Source: Ectobacillus ponti (GTDB lineage Bacteria > Bacillota > Bacilli > Bacillales > Bacillaceae_G). Taken from it: a DNA stretch of 64,000 nt. Within the stretch, counting starts at the first letter, position 1. Every line of letters begins with the position of its first letter. Positions 23,558-31,298 of this stretch are shown here, one piece after another. The notes under the pieces are model-generated. The model saw only the letters and a list, made by a program, of their open reading frames with translations. It was not told the origin of the DNA and searched no databases. Made by a program: the position numbers and the translations under genes. The stretch lies in NCBI RefSeq assembly GCF_024294785.1, contig NZ_JANCLT010000012.1:52846-116845 (forward strand), in the 5' to 3' direction.

Positions 23558-24706
23558 CTAAAATTTACTTTGCTTTTCATTTGGAAACGTGGTTTGATGG
23601 AATAGTAAATCATTTAAATTTCGTGCAGCCTCTTCCTGCAGACCAGGCAGGATATGGCTGTAGGTGTTCAATGTAATATTCACATTTGCATGACCGAGGC
23701 GTTCACTCACAATTTTGGGGTGGACGCCTTGTTTGAGTAACAGGGTTGCATGGGTATGGCGCAAATCGTGGAAGCGGATATGCGGCAGATCCGCCTTCAG
23801 CACTTCTTTTTTCCAGCGGTCCCGAAAGTTTGTATGATTAACTGGCTTTCCTAATGCAGTGCATACAACCAAGTCATGGTCTCTATAGGCATCGCCAGCA
23901 CGCAGCTTCTCCTTTGCAATGAAAATACGATGCTCCTTCAGAGCTCGAAGCGTTTCATTCAGCAGAGTGACAGAACGGCGCCCGCTCTCTGTTTTCGTCT
24001 CGGAAAAAGTAGTTGAATTCTGGGATAGTGTTTGCATAATGGACAGTACCCCGCGCTCCAAATCCACGTCCTGCCAGCGTAACCCAAGCACCTCACCAAC
24101 ACGCATCCCTGTTGTCACCGCAAGTAAGTAGGCGATGTAGAAGCGGCTTTTTTGGGAAGTGGCCAGTAATGTTCGCACCTGCTCCTCGTTCCAGTAGCTG
24201 ATTTTCGGTTTTTGTGCTTTTGGTGTCTGCACCAGACGCACCACATTCTTACGAATTATACCGAACGTCATCGCCTCGTCCATAATCGCCCGCAGAATTT
24301 TATGCACCTTGGCAATAGTACTCGGTACAATACGTTCCAACAGCGCAGTATGCAGCTGCTGGATATGCTGCGGCGCCAACTCCTGCATCTTGATGTCTCC
24401 AATATAGGGAGTGATGTACAGATTGACGTAGGAGCGATACACAGAGTACGTGCCATCCCTGATGGAGCTCTTCTTGCCTACAAGCCATTGCGATGCGAAC
24501 GCACCCACTGTCATCTGATTTTTTTCTACGTATGTTCCTTCTTGCAGTTCCATGAGCTTCTGTGTCAATAGGACTTGCGTTTCCTTCTTTGTAGTTGCTC
24601 CCTTAAACCACCGCTGCCGGCGCTTTCCTGTTTCCGGATCCCGCCCGATATCTATGACGAAATAATAATACTCGCCTCGTTTTTTCTTTGTAATATGGCC
24701 TTTCAT
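23558..24706 (-). CDS. int: Phage integrase, tyrosine recombinase
   Basis: The 382-aa protein has three parts. The N-terminal arm-binding domain (about residues 5-60) contains DPETGKRRQRWFKG. The SAM-like core-binding domain covers about residues 65-155. In the catalytic domain the active-site residues R202, H313, R316, H339 and nucleophile Y349 are all present (TGMRVGE, HDLRHTHAT, LGHANVNITLNTYSH). It carries out integration and, with an excisionase, excision at the methyltransferase att site. Its start overlaps the ImmA gene by 4 bp, so the two are coupled. Confidence 0.95.
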   Translation of the reverse strand: MKGHITKKKRGEYYYFVIDIGRDPETGKRRQRWFKGATTKKETQVLLTQKLMELQEGTYVEKNQMTVGAFASQWLVGKKSSIRDGTYSVYRSYVNLYITPYIGDIKMQELAPQHIQQLHTALLERIVPSTIAKVHKILRAIMDEAMTFGIIRKNVVRLVQTPKAQKPKISYWNEEQVRTLLATSQKSRFYIAYLLAVTTGMRVGEVLGLRWQDVDLERGVLSIMQTLSQNSTTFSETKTESGRRSVTLLNETLRALKEHRIFIAKEKLRAGDAYRDHDLVVCTALGKPVNHTNFRDRWKKEVLKADLPHIRFHDLRHTHATLLLKQGVHPKIVSERLGHANVNITLNTYSHILPGLQEEAARNLNDLLFHQTTFPNEKQSKF

Positions 24707-25182
24707 AATGCCGACGCCTCCCGTTTTCGATTCAAAATCTGCTGCAATCGTTCTTCACATAACCTGGGAGGGACTTGAAATACTTCAGATGCATGCGCGA
24801 CAGCATCTCCATCAAGACGTATATAGTGTAGCATATGCCGTGGTATGGCCGCGCATCTGGCGAAATTTACCGCGTCCCATTCCTGCCATTCCCGGAAGAG
24901 AGGAGGCATAGCACCTTGCAGCCCTTCATGCCGAAGGATGTGGCAGAGCTCGTGAAAGAACGCTTGGCGGCGCTGGAGATCCGGAAGGCGGGAGTCCAGC
25001 GCAATGATTTGTATGTAGGAATTGGTGATGCAGTGAGAATCCATATCCTCCTGCAGCAGGATGATACCGGCACGTTCCGCAATGGTGTCCGGTTGTAGTT
25101 CATCAGGTGTAGCAATGTTCAGATGCTTGTAAAAATCGGTGACCCAGTCCTCGAGAGGAGTGGGGGCGTAGTTAGAAAACAT
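24703..25182 (-). CDS. ImmA/IrrE family metallo-endopeptidase
   Basis: The start at 25182 is set by GAGGTGAT upstream; a longer in-frame start would run into a low-complexity leader. The 159-aa protein has the zinc protease motif HELCH at 77-81, with further acidic residues in EWQEWDAVNFA. ImmA-type proteases cut the phage or ICE repressor to release lysogeny after DNA damage or cell signals. It is coupled to the integrase gene. The expected partner repressor (27070-27483) is not adjacent but is separated from it by the HipA-like/DUF3037 pair. Confidence 0.88.
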   Translation of the reverse strand: MFSNYAPTPLEDWVTDFYKHLNIATPDELQPDTIAERAGIILLQEDMDSHCITNSYIQIIALDSRLPDLQRRQAFFHELCHILRHEGLQGAMPPLFREWQEWDAVNFARCAAIPRHMLHYIRLDGDAVAHASEVFQVPPRLCEERLQQILNRKREASAL

Positions 25183-25278
25183 GAATATCACCTCATATTT
25201 ATGTATAGGAACGTATGTTCTTATTTTAATATAGAGGTTGGTAAAAGGGAAGGGTAAGTTTGGAAAAAGAGGAAAAAG

Positions 25279-25310
25279 AAAAAAGCCCGGAAAAGGCTTT
25301 TTTCTTTTTA
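25279..25310 (-). terminator. Hairpin with A/T flanks between DUF3037 and ImmA genes
   Basis: AAAAAGCC pairs with GGCTTTTTT around CGGAAAA, with A-rich and T-rich flanks on both sides, so it could stop transcription in either direction. It ends the HipA-like/DUF3037 transcript and makes that pair a separate unit from ImmA-int. Confidence 0.65.
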
Positions 25311-25318
25311 GTTTTAAT

Positions 25319-26143
25319 TTAGTGTAGAACATGACCATGATCTTTGATGTAATCAATTAGACCATCAAATTGCCTTGTTCCATATTTTATAACTTCAACA
25401 TTGTCCATATCGCTAAATTGCTCTAGAGCTAATGAGAACCCTGATTTTTGAGGGTTAGAAGGCGGTTTGACAATTGCATAGAACGGAGAATCTTTATACG
25501 CTTGAGACCTTTCTTTTGCTTGTAGAGCGTCTCTCCAAACCAAACCTTCCTTAAAATTTTCCTTGAAATTATCTCCAAACTTAATTGTCTGGATAAGATT
25601 AGCGCATCCATTCTGAAATCCAAAATCAACAGCGATAGGAAATTCAGGAATATGAACTTCCTTTCTTACATATTTCTCAATCCCTGCGTTTTTAAATTTA
25701 GTCCATATGGTATTAGAGAAAGGTTGTTCACGCTTCTCCAAATGATCTTCATCATAAACAAACAGGTTAAATAAGTCGTTTAGCTTCTTCAATGGATCAT
25801 CTGTCAATAATGGTTGCGGTTTCTTAATGATAAATTTATTAAAGTTGTATTGCGAGAGAACATCTAAATAGTCGAAGGTAATAGTCTCTCCAGTAATACG
25901 AGTGTCTACTAATTCATTTCTCAATTCCTTAAGATGGCGATTAAACTGATATCTAAAATGTCTAAACTCATTAATTTGCCTCATATCCATGATTTTAGAT
26001 ACTTTTTGAAGGTAATGCAGAAATCGGGTTTGTATGATACCGCGGTCTGGACAATGAATAATGACGCCAATGTTGACCACTTCTTGTCTGACCGTGTCGG
26101 GCATATATTGAATTACAGAGAACTTGCAAGCAGCCCGCTCCAT
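25319..26143 (-). CDS. DUF3037 family protein, partner of the HipA-like kinase
   Basis: The ATG at 26143 has AAGGAGG directly upstream, giving 274 aa. The N-terminal part FSVIQYMPDTVRQEVVNIGV is the hallmark of the DUF3037 family, which is often found beside HipA-like kinase proteins. The start lies 31 bp inside the end of the HipA-like gene, so the two are translationally coupled and probably made together. No catalytic motif is obvious to me. AT-rich codon use sets the pair apart from the surrounding phage and host genes, which suggests recent acquisition. It may be the regulator, antidote or substrate-binding partner of the kinase-like protein. Confidence 0.75.
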   Translation of the reverse strand: MERAACKFSVIQYMPDTVRQEVVNIGVIIHCPDRGIIQTRFLHYLQKVSKIMDMRQINEFRHFRYQFNRHLKELRNELVDTRITGETITFDYLDVLSQYNFNKFIIKKPQPLLTDDPLKKLNDLFNLFVYDEDHLEKREQPFSNTIWTKFKNAGIEKYVRKEVHIPEFPIAVDFGFQNGCANLIQTIKFGDNFKENFKEGLVWRDALQAKERSQAYKDSPFYAIVKPPSNPQKSGFSLALEQFSDMDNVEVIKYGTRQFDGLIDYIKDHGHVLH

Positions 26144-26976
26144 GGTAACGCCTCCTTTGTCCATATAGGAAAGTATCCTGCGTTCACTAAATGGTTAATT
26201 AGGTATTTTACTTTAAAACGTCGGCTCAAGATAAAGTGAGTCAGTGCTTCCTTCTCAATAGTATCTATAGACCAACTCGATGGAATAGAACTACAGATCA
26301 TGTTTAAATGTTGTGGGTTTAGAGATTCAATCCTGTTAATAATACTAAGGAACGGATTTTCTCCATCTGTCAAGTCAATTTGGTATTTAATTGCATCATA
26401 AACAACACCCACAAGATTCATATCCACTTCGGCATACGTGCGCAAAAGATGTAATCTTTGCGGTGAGGCTGATGGACCAAAGAATGCATGTCCATGGTCT
26501 ATAAGCTTCATTTCATATCGATTGAACCCAATAGAAGTTAGTATGAAGTTGCCATCATTTCCCGTGCGGTCAAAATTGTGGATTAGGCTATCGAAGGCAA
26601 GCAGGTCTGGAAATACACTGCTATTCGATATCTTTGAGAATAACTTTACATACGGCTCTTTTAGTGTACCACTAGACGTAGAGTTATCTTCAATGTCTTC
26701 TTTTAAAAAGCCAATTTTTACTCCTGGTGTCAGTCCTTCAATACCTGAGTACATATTACACAGTTCCTGACTGATATGTACCAAAGACATTGTTGGCATA
26801 GGGAGTTGTAACAGATCAGCTAACTGATAGGCAAAAAACTCATGTAAAAGAATTCTGTTGTTTTCGATTGGATAGTCAAACTTCACCAAATAAATGTTGT
26901 TGTCACTACAGTGGAAAAACTTCGGTTTGGTCACGCCACGTGATGCGATGTCTACTAACATTTCTGCTTCAACCAT
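26113..26976 (-). CDS. HipA-like kinase-fold protein (phage cargo)
   Basis: The ATG at 26976 follows AGGAGGAGAAG, giving 287 aa. The protein resembles the HipA-like kinase family rather than full-length HipA. Candidate kinase residues are K32 (YLVKF), the catalytic-loop-like HNFDR (133-137) with nearby N140 and N143, and a metal-binding DHG (160-162) in place of DFG or DFD. Full HipA phosphorylates glutamyl-tRNA synthetase and causes growth arrest. Whether this shorter relative has a translation target is unknown. It lies in the lysogeny module, so it is probably expressed in the lysogen and may act as a toxin-antitoxin-like or anti-phage pair with the DUF3037 protein. Confidence 0.72.
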   Translation of the reverse strand: MVEAEMLVDIASRGVTKPKFFHCSDNNIYLVKFDYPIENNRILLHEFFAYQLADLLQLPMPTMSLVHISQELCNMYSGIEGLTPGVKIGFLKEDIEDNSTSSGTLKEPYVKLFSKISNSSVFPDLLAFDSLIHNFDRTGNDGNFILTSIGFNRYEMKLIDHGHAFFGPSASPQRLHLLRTYAEVDMNLVGVVYDAIKYQIDLTDGENPFLSIINRIESLNPQHLNMICSSIPSSWSIDTIEKEALTHFILSRRFKVKYLINHLVNAGYFPIWTKEALPWSGLLASSL

Positions 26977-27069
26977 TCTTCTCCTCCTCATTAAAAGACA
27001 GAAATCTTACAACGAGAAAACTTAAAATGCATTCTAGGACTGTTTATCACTTAGCAGCCCTTTTATAAT

Positions 27070-27483
27070 CTATTTTCCTTGCCCCTTCTTCTTCTCCATC
27101 GCCTTATGCAGCACATAATCAAAATGCCTCTTGATGTCCTCGACTTCCTCCGGGCCGAGGTTTTTCCACTTCTCAATGTCGAGGAAGCCCATCTGTGTGA
27201 TACCGAGCTGCTGGACGTACTTGGTGATCTCGGTGAGGGAGTCGTATGTTTCTACTTTCACGGGTGACTTATCGTTTGTTATCCCTAATAGGTAGTCTGA
27301 AGAAGTGTCGTAATATGAGGCCATTCTCTGTAACATTTCGTTGTCGGGTTCACTTCTTCCGTTTTCATAATGCGAATAACGGGCTCTGGATATTTCTAAA
27401 TGTGCCGCAACTTCTTCTTGCGTACGCTTTCCACGGCATTCTTTTAAACGGTTACCTAAAACAGAAAGTCTCTTTTCGGTCAA
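27070..27483 (-). CDS. Phage repressor, XRE-type helix-turn-helix
   Basis: TTG at 27483 with AAAGGAGTG upstream is preferred (137 aa); an in-frame ATG at 27507 would add 8 residues. The N-terminal HTH is QEEVAAHLEISRARYSHYENG. The C-terminal part is helical with a charged tail. It lacks an autocleavage domain, which fits release by the ImmA-type protease. It faces the cro-like gene across four copies of a 15-bp operator and is the likely lysogeny repressor (cI or ImmR type). Confidence 0.88.
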   Translation of the reverse strand: MTEKRLSVLGNRLKECRGKRTQEEVAAHLEISRARYSHYENGRSEPDNEMLQRMASYYDTSSDYLLGITNDKSPVKVETYDSLTEITKYVQQLGITQMGFLDIEKWKNLGPEEVEDIKRHFDYVLHKAMEKKKGQGK

Positions 27484-27518
27484 TGCGATCACTCCTTTCT
27501 CGGACATTCCTATGTCCT

Positions 27519-27539
27519 ATTATAGATAAAAATTGTATC
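27519..27539 (-). promoter_or_regulatory. Leftward promoter -10 with operator 1
   Basis: On the minus strand a TATAAT box (27519-27524) lies directly next to operator 1 (GATAAAAATTGTATC, 27525-27539), which would fill its spacer. A -35 box is weak. This probably drives the repressor gene under self-control. Confidence 0.55.
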
Positions 27540-27552
27540 GCTCTGTATAATT

Positions 27553-27567
27553 GATAAAAAATGTATC
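27553..27567. promoter_or_regulatory. Phage operator 2
   Basis: GATAAAAAATGTATC, the second of five copies of an imperfect palindrome GATAMAAAWTGTATC in the control region; centre 28 bp from operator 1. Confidence 0.7.
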
Positions 27568-27576
27568 AAAATATGA

Positions 27577-27605
27577 TTGACGATAAAAAATGTATCAATT
27601 ATAAT
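27577..27605 (+). promoter_or_regulatory. Rightward early promoter (PR) overlapping operator 3
   Basis: TTGACG (27577-27582), a 17-bp spacer and TATAAT (27600-27605) form a near-perfect promoter toward the cro-like gene. Operator 3 (GATAAAAAATGTATC, 27582-27596) fills the spacer, so repressor binding there would exclude RNA polymerase. Confidence 0.8.
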
Positions 27606-27614
27606 CAAATTAAC

Positions 27615-27629
27615 GATACAAAATGTATC
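27615..27629. promoter_or_regulatory. Phage operator 4
   Basis: GATACAAAATGTATC lies just downstream of the -10 box of the rightward promoter and before the cro-like start. Confidence 0.75.
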
Positions 27630-27647
27630 GGGAGTGAGGTGGACATA

Positions 27648-27890
27648 TTGAGAATTAGACTTGTTCAAGAAAGACATTTGCGGAATCTCACCCAAAAACA
27701 AGTCGCTGATATCCTTGGTGTTTCCGAGGTTTATATCCGTAAATTAGAAAAAGGTGACGCAAATCCAGGAAGAAAGACAATGCTCAAGCTTGAAATTTTT
27801 TATGGGGTTAGGGATAGAGAGTTATTCCCTGACATTTTTAAGGTCGATTTTGATACAAAATGTATCGAAGGAGAAATGCCCTTATCATAG
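27648..27890 (+). CDS. Cro-like XRE transcriptional regulator
   Basis: TTG at 27648 after GTGAGGTGG gives 80 aa; a GTG at 27639 is also possible. A longer in-frame start at 27561 would run through operators and is rejected. The HTH is QKQVADILGVSEVYIRKLEKG. It is transcribed rightward from the operator-covered promoter and probably acts as Cro, shutting off the repressor. Its 3' end carries a fifth operator copy. Confidence 0.85.
   Translation: MRIRLVQERHLRNLTQKQVADILGVSEVYIRKLEKGDANPGRKTMLKLEIFYGVRDRELFPDIFKVDFDTKCIEGEMPLS
27852..27866. promoter_or_regulatory. Phage operator 5, inside the cro-like coding end
   Basis: GATACAAAATGTATC, identical to operator 4, lies within the last codons of the cro-like gene, 48 bp before the excisionase-like start. 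It may control a second promoter or support looping with the main operator set. Confidence 0.65.
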
Positions 27891-27913
27891 TCTACACAAA
27901 GCGAGGTGACAAC

Positions 27914-28177
27914 ATGAGCATCGAGGAAACAATACGCGCCATCGTCCGTGAGGAGCAGCAAAAGTTTCTGGAGGAGCTGAAGCAGCTGCTTGCAAGCCAG
28001 CAAACGGCAAACAAGGTCCTGAAGGCAAAAGAAGCAGCGGCATACCTAAACATCAGCCAGTCCCGGATATATGACTTGGCACACAGCGAAGGATTCCCGG
28101 TGATCTGGGAGGGACGGAAGATGCTATTCCTACAGAAGGATCTTGATGCTTGGCTTGAAACACAAAAGGAGGCATAA
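27914..28177 (+). CDS. Excisionase-family DNA-binding protein
   Basis: ATG at 27914 follows GCGAGGTGAC, giving 87 aa. The N-terminal half is a charged helix. The C-terminal half is a MerR/excisionase-type winged helix (KAKEAAAYLNISQSRIYDLA ... RKMLFLQKDLDAWL). Such proteins act as excisionase or as an early regulator. Its location in the early right operon fits either. Confidence 0.82.
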   Translation: MSIEETIRAIVREEQQKFLEELKQLLASQQTANKVLKAKEAAAYLNISQSRIYDLAHSEGFPVIWEGRKMLFLQKDLDAWLETQKEA

Positions 28178-28179
28178 GC

Positions 28180-28338
28180 GTGAACATTGAGGAGTATGCG
28201 TTTCGCTTAGAAGTCCAGTTAGCTATTGCAAACCTAATCTTATCAGCACGAGATAAAGCAACGACGAAAGAGGATATTGAAGGGGAGCTTTTAGATTTGT
28301 TGCGTTATTTACAAGAAACTCACGTGCTGGAGGGGTAA
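28180..28338 (+). CDS. Small phage protein (52 aa)
   Basis: The GTG at 28180 has AAAGGAGGC upstream. The predicted 52-aa product is helical, acidic and amphipathic (SARDKATTKEDIEGELLDLL). The coding frame fits tightly between neighbours. The family is not recognised. Confidence 0.6.
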   Translation: MNIEEYAFRLEVQLAIANLILSARDKATTKEDIEGELLDLLRYLQETHVLEG

Positions 28339-28340
28339 AT

Positions 28341-28451
28341 GTGATAGAGGAGACGCTGTTTCCTGGTGCTTGGTATCTGCTTTTGATTTTGGCTACATGC
28401 GGCACAATTGGTATTGCCATGACAATGCTGCATAGCTGGGCCAGTAAATAG
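28341..28451 (+). CDS. Small membrane protein (36 aa)
   Basis: The GTG at 28341 has GGAGGGG upstream, within the end of the previous gene. The product has one membrane span (WYLLLILATCGTIGIAMTML) and short ends. Tight packing and a good ribosome binding site support a real gene. Function unknown. Confidence 0.5.
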   Translation: MIEETLFPGAWYLLLILATCGTIGIAMTMLHSWASK

Positions 28452-28465
28452 AAGGGGATGGGGAA

Positions 28466-29185
28466 ATGATGAATCAGCTACAAATTGCAGAATCGCAAGA
28501 GCAAATTTTTAACTTCGGCGCGCTGCCAGTTAGAACATTTGTATATCGCGGAGAGGTTTTCTTTATTGCCAAGGATGTCTGTAAGGTTTTGCAAATCAAC
28601 AATGTATCGGATGCAATGGGGCGGCTTGATGAAGATGAGAAGGGTATAGTTTTAACCGATACCCTTGGTGGAAACCAGCAAATGCTTACCGTCAATGAGT
28701 CAGGCCTTTATTCCCTCATCATGGGAAGTCGCAAACAGGAAGCGCGTGTTTTCCGGAAATGGGTTACCTCGGAAGTCTTGCCGAACATCCGGCGCACTGG
28801 ATCATACAGCCTGCCGGTAGTCAATGAACGGGAGCAGCTGCTGGCAACCATGAAGCTGGCTTTCATGCACGATGAAGAACTTGGTCAGGTGAAAGAGAAG
28901 GTCAGCAGCGTGGAGCACGAGGTGCAGGCTATCCGGCAGAAGGTGGAGGAGCAGATTACATTGGACCACGGCGAACAGCGACGGCTACAGAAGGCCATTT
29001 CTGCCAAGGTGTATGCTGAGACCCGTGATAGAGACCGGCGCAAGGAATTGTTTGCTGAGCTGTACCGGGAGATCAGGGACCGCTTTGGGGTAGCCAGCTA
29101 TCGTGATGTGAAGCGCAAGGATATGCTGGCAGCGGTCCGATACATAGAGGCATGGGTGCCTCGTAAAGGGGGAGAAACAGCATGA
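28466..29185 (+). CDS. Phage antirepressor, BRO-N and ORF6C-like domains
   Basis: The 239-aa protein has an N-terminal BRO/Ant domain (about residues 12-115) with VYRGEVFFIAKDVCKVL, NESGLYSLIMGSRKQEA and FRKWVTSEVLPNIRRTGSY. The C-terminal domain is of the ORF6C type, with RRKELFAELYREIRDRFGV. Antirepressors of this kind bind or displace the phage repressor and help induction. GGGGATGGGG precedes two adjacent ATGs. It overlaps the next gene by ATGA. Confidence 0.9.
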   Translation: MMNQLQIAESQEQIFNFGALPVRTFVYRGEVFFIAKDVCKVLQINNVSDAMGRLDEDEKGIVLTDTLGGNQQMLTVNESGLYSLIMGSRKQEARVFRKWVTSEVLPNIRRTGSYSLPVVNEREQLLATMKLAFMHDEELGQVKEKVSSVEHEVQAIRQKVEEQITLDHGEQRRLQKAISAKVYAETRDRDRRKELFAELYREIRDRFGVASYRDVKRKDMLAAVRYIEAWVPRKGGETA

Positions 29186-29577
29186 CACGTGAACCATATT
29201 CGCTTGAAATGCAAAGGGGACTTGTAACCTTCCTACGCGTCACGATTGATGTGCAGCGGCAGCAAAGATTTTTTGAAGGCTCATTGCAACAGATGGGATT
29301 CAAAACGGAAGGTATGCAGGAAGTGCTCCAAAAAGCTGAGGAGATCTTGCAACAGATGGAGAAAGAAGCAGCAGTCCTGCAGGCAGCCATCCGCGAGCAA
29401 GAGCGCTATGTCAAAGAGCGTCAGCAAGATGCAAAGCTATATAGAAATATGATGAAGACGCATCGTGATGTAGAGGATATTGCTGAGTATCGCGGCAAGC
29501 ATGAAGCTGCTGATGATGCGGCAGAAGCAGCTGCACTCGTTCTGGAAGTGTTAAAGGGTGTGCCGTATGGAAAGTGA
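29182..29577 (+). CDS. Hypothetical coiled-coil phage protein
   Basis: The 131-aa protein is mostly helical with a long coiled-coil stretch (about residues 45-90, rich in Glu, Gln and Lys) and an Ala/Asp-rich end (HEAADDAAEAAALVLEVL). It overlaps the antirepressor gene by ATGA, so it belongs to the same operon. The family is not recognised. It may help DNA replication control or be a scaffold-like accessory protein. Confidence 0.7.
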   Translation: MTREPYSLEMQRGLVTFLRVTIDVQRQQRFFEGSLQQMGFKTEGMQEVLQKAEEILQQMEKEAAVLQAAIREQERYVKERQQDAKLYRNMMKTHRDVEDIAEYRGKHEAADDAAEAAALVLEVLKGVPYGK

Positions 29578-29734
29578 CCAGGAGCGTGTCATCCACATGG
29601 TTCATGATCTGCAGGCCCGCGGTTTATATAGCTCTGCAGCTCTAATCATTGCATATCATCATCTCCCTGTCCCTATGAAGGGAGGTGATGATGAATATGG
29701 AAGTGACTCTCCCAGTACAGCCAGTGCAGTATGA
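29567..29734 (+). CDS. Possible small phage protein (55 aa)
   Basis: An ATG at 29567 inside the end of the coiled-coil gene opens 55 codons (MESDQERVIHMVHDLQARGL...) with a helical N-terminal half. The last 44 bases overlap the next gene in another frame. AAAGGGTG lies upstream. The call rests on packing and start signals only. Confidence 0.4.
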   Translation: MESDQERVIHMVHDLQARGLYSSAALIIAYHHLPVPMKGGDDEYGSDSPSTASAV

Positions 29735-29975
29735 CGGATGTGGCAGGATGATGTATCATCCTGACTTCCACCCGAATCAGGGGAAGCCTTGGTCAAAGGA
29801 GGAGCTGGCATATGCCTGCAAATTCCATGAATATGATGGGTTTCGTTGTGTGGCAATGGCACTTGGCCGCACGGAGACAACTGTACGGACAAAGGTGTAC
29901 AAGCTGCAAAAGGAAGGGATGTACGATACGTACCGGGACTTATGGGAAGCTTTTGCAGCAGCTACGATTTCTTGA
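29691..29975 (+). CDS. Small DNA-binding-like phage protein (Myb/SANT-like)
   Basis: Several ATGs follow GAAGGGAGG; 29691 has good spacing and gives 94 aa. The pattern KPWSKEELAYACKFHEYDG followed by ALGRTETTVRTKVYKLQKEG resembles Myb/SANT-type helix-turn-helix domains in small Firmicute phage proteins. It likely binds DNA. A 10-bp hairpin with one mismatch (29974-30001) directly follows the stop. Confidence 0.65.
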   Translation: MNMEVTLPVQPVQYDGCGRMMYHPDFHPNQGKPWSKEELAYACKFHEYDGFRCVAMALGRTETTVRTKVYKLQKEGMYDTYRDLWEAFAAATIS

Positions 29976-30041
29976 TGGGCTGTGTGGCAGCACAGACCAT
30001 CAGCTTAAAAACAGTATAGCATGCCGGGGAGAGTGGGAGGA

Positions 30042-30248
30042 ATGAGACCAGGTGTGACAAAGAAGGGCATGATCCATTTACGCCGGCCTACAAAGCTGCA
30101 GCTTGTAAAGGCTGTGCAGGCGCTGGAAGCCCGTGGGTGGGAGTGCTGCATTCCAATTCGCGCTGTGCCGCGCAAGGAGCGCGTAGTGGCTCCAAACGCG
30201 CGGTATGAATGCTACATGAAGAAGTGCAACAAGGGGGAAGTAGTATGA
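30042..30248 (+). CDS. Small basic phage protein (68 aa)
   Basis: ATG at 30042 after GTGGGAGGA gives 68 aa, rich in Lys and Arg, with a short helix (KLQLVKAVQALEARGW) and a Cys-containing C-terminal part. It overlaps the DnaD-like gene start by 4 bp. The family is not recognised. Confidence 0.6.
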   Translation: MRPGVTKKGMIHLRRPTKLQLVKAVQALEARGWECCIPIRAVPRKERVVAPNARYECYMKKCNKGEVV

Positions 30249-31297
30249 ACAGGGTTATACAAGAAATAGGAGGTCTGAACCTACGGGGGAACATCATTGA
30301 TAATTCTTGGTTCCAGCACATTAAGACAGAAGCAGGAAAACCACATATGCTGGCTATCATGATTCTTGGTGATGTTGTGTACTGGTACCGACCTATGACG
30401 CATCGTGATGAGGAGACTGGTGCTATTGAGTATAAGCAGCGTTTCCGTGCTGACAAGCTTCAGCAGAACTATCAGCAGTTTGCTGACAAGTTTGGTGTAT
30501 CAAAAGTACAAGTCAAGCGTGCCTGTGATCTGCTCAAGGATTTAAATCTTGTTGATATTGAATTCCGTAACCTAGTCGTAAATGGAACACCGTTAAGTAA
30601 CGTTATGTTCATTGAGCCGGTACCGGAAAGTATTAAATACATTAGTAGCATGTATCAGAAAAGTAAGGAGGTCCTTACAAAAAAGTTACCCCCATCCTTA
30701 CAAAAAAGTAAGGGGGGTCCTTACGAAAAAGTGGACACGTATACAAAGACTTCTACAGAGATTACTACAAATAAAGATGATGATGATAATATCCACTTCA
30801 GTGAACAGACGTCTGTTCAAAATGAGCAGACCAAATGCTCAAATTGGACAGAGGACTTGCTCAAAATGAACAGGCCATTACCAGAGATTACTTCAGAGAT
30901 TACTTCAGAAAAAAAAGAGGATGATGATAGCACTCATCAACCTCAGCAAAATCATCCTTTGTATGACCCATTATATGCAAAAGTCGTACAAACATACCAA
31001 GAGAATATTGGTGTGATGTCTCCCATCTTTGCAGAGCAGTTTGGACAGTGGTACGAAGCCATGGGGCAGGAGCTCATGATTGAAGCCATTCGACGGGCAG
31101 TTGAAAACAATGCCCGGAAGTGGGGCTACATCAAGAAGATTTTGAGCGATTGGCATGATCAGAACGTGAAGAGCCTGGCTGATGTCAAAGCGCTAGATAC
31201 AGAGTTTGAAAACCGTCATAAGCGTAAGCCGGATACTTCTGCCAAACCGCCAGCCAAGAAGAAGCCGCGCACCTTTGAGTACAGGGAGGAGGAGTAA
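30245..31297 (+). CDS. Phage replication initiation protein, DnaD-like
   Basis: The ATG at 30245 follows AAGGGGGAAG, giving 350 aa. The N-terminal part (about residues 15-120) is a winged-helix region with phage replisome organiser features. A low-complexity linker with many Asp follows. The C-terminal DnaD domain has YQENIGVMSPIFAEQFGQW and KWGYIKKILSDW. DnaD-like proteins open the phage origin and recruit the helicase loader, which is encoded next. The origin is often inside this kind of gene, and the AT-rich repetitive linker at about 30640-30930 is a candidate place. Confidence 0.88.
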   Translation: MNRVIQEIGGLNLRGNIIDNSWFQHIKTEAGKPHMLAIMILGDVVYWYRPMTHRDEETGAIEYKQRFRADKLQQNYQQFADKFGVSKVQVKRACDLLKDLNLVDIEFRNLVVNGTPLSNVMFIEPVPESIKYISSMYQKSKEVLTKKLPPSLQKSKGGPYEKVDTYTKTSTEITTNKDDDDNIHFSEQTSVQNEQTKCSNWTEDLLKMNRPLPEITSEITSEKKEDDDSTHQPQQNHPLYDPLYAKVVQTYQENIGVMSPIFAEQFGQWYEAMGQELMIEAIRRAVENNARKWGYIKKILSDWHDQNVKSLADVKALDTEFENRHKRKPDTSAKPPAKKKPRTFEYREEE

Positions 31298-31298
31298 C

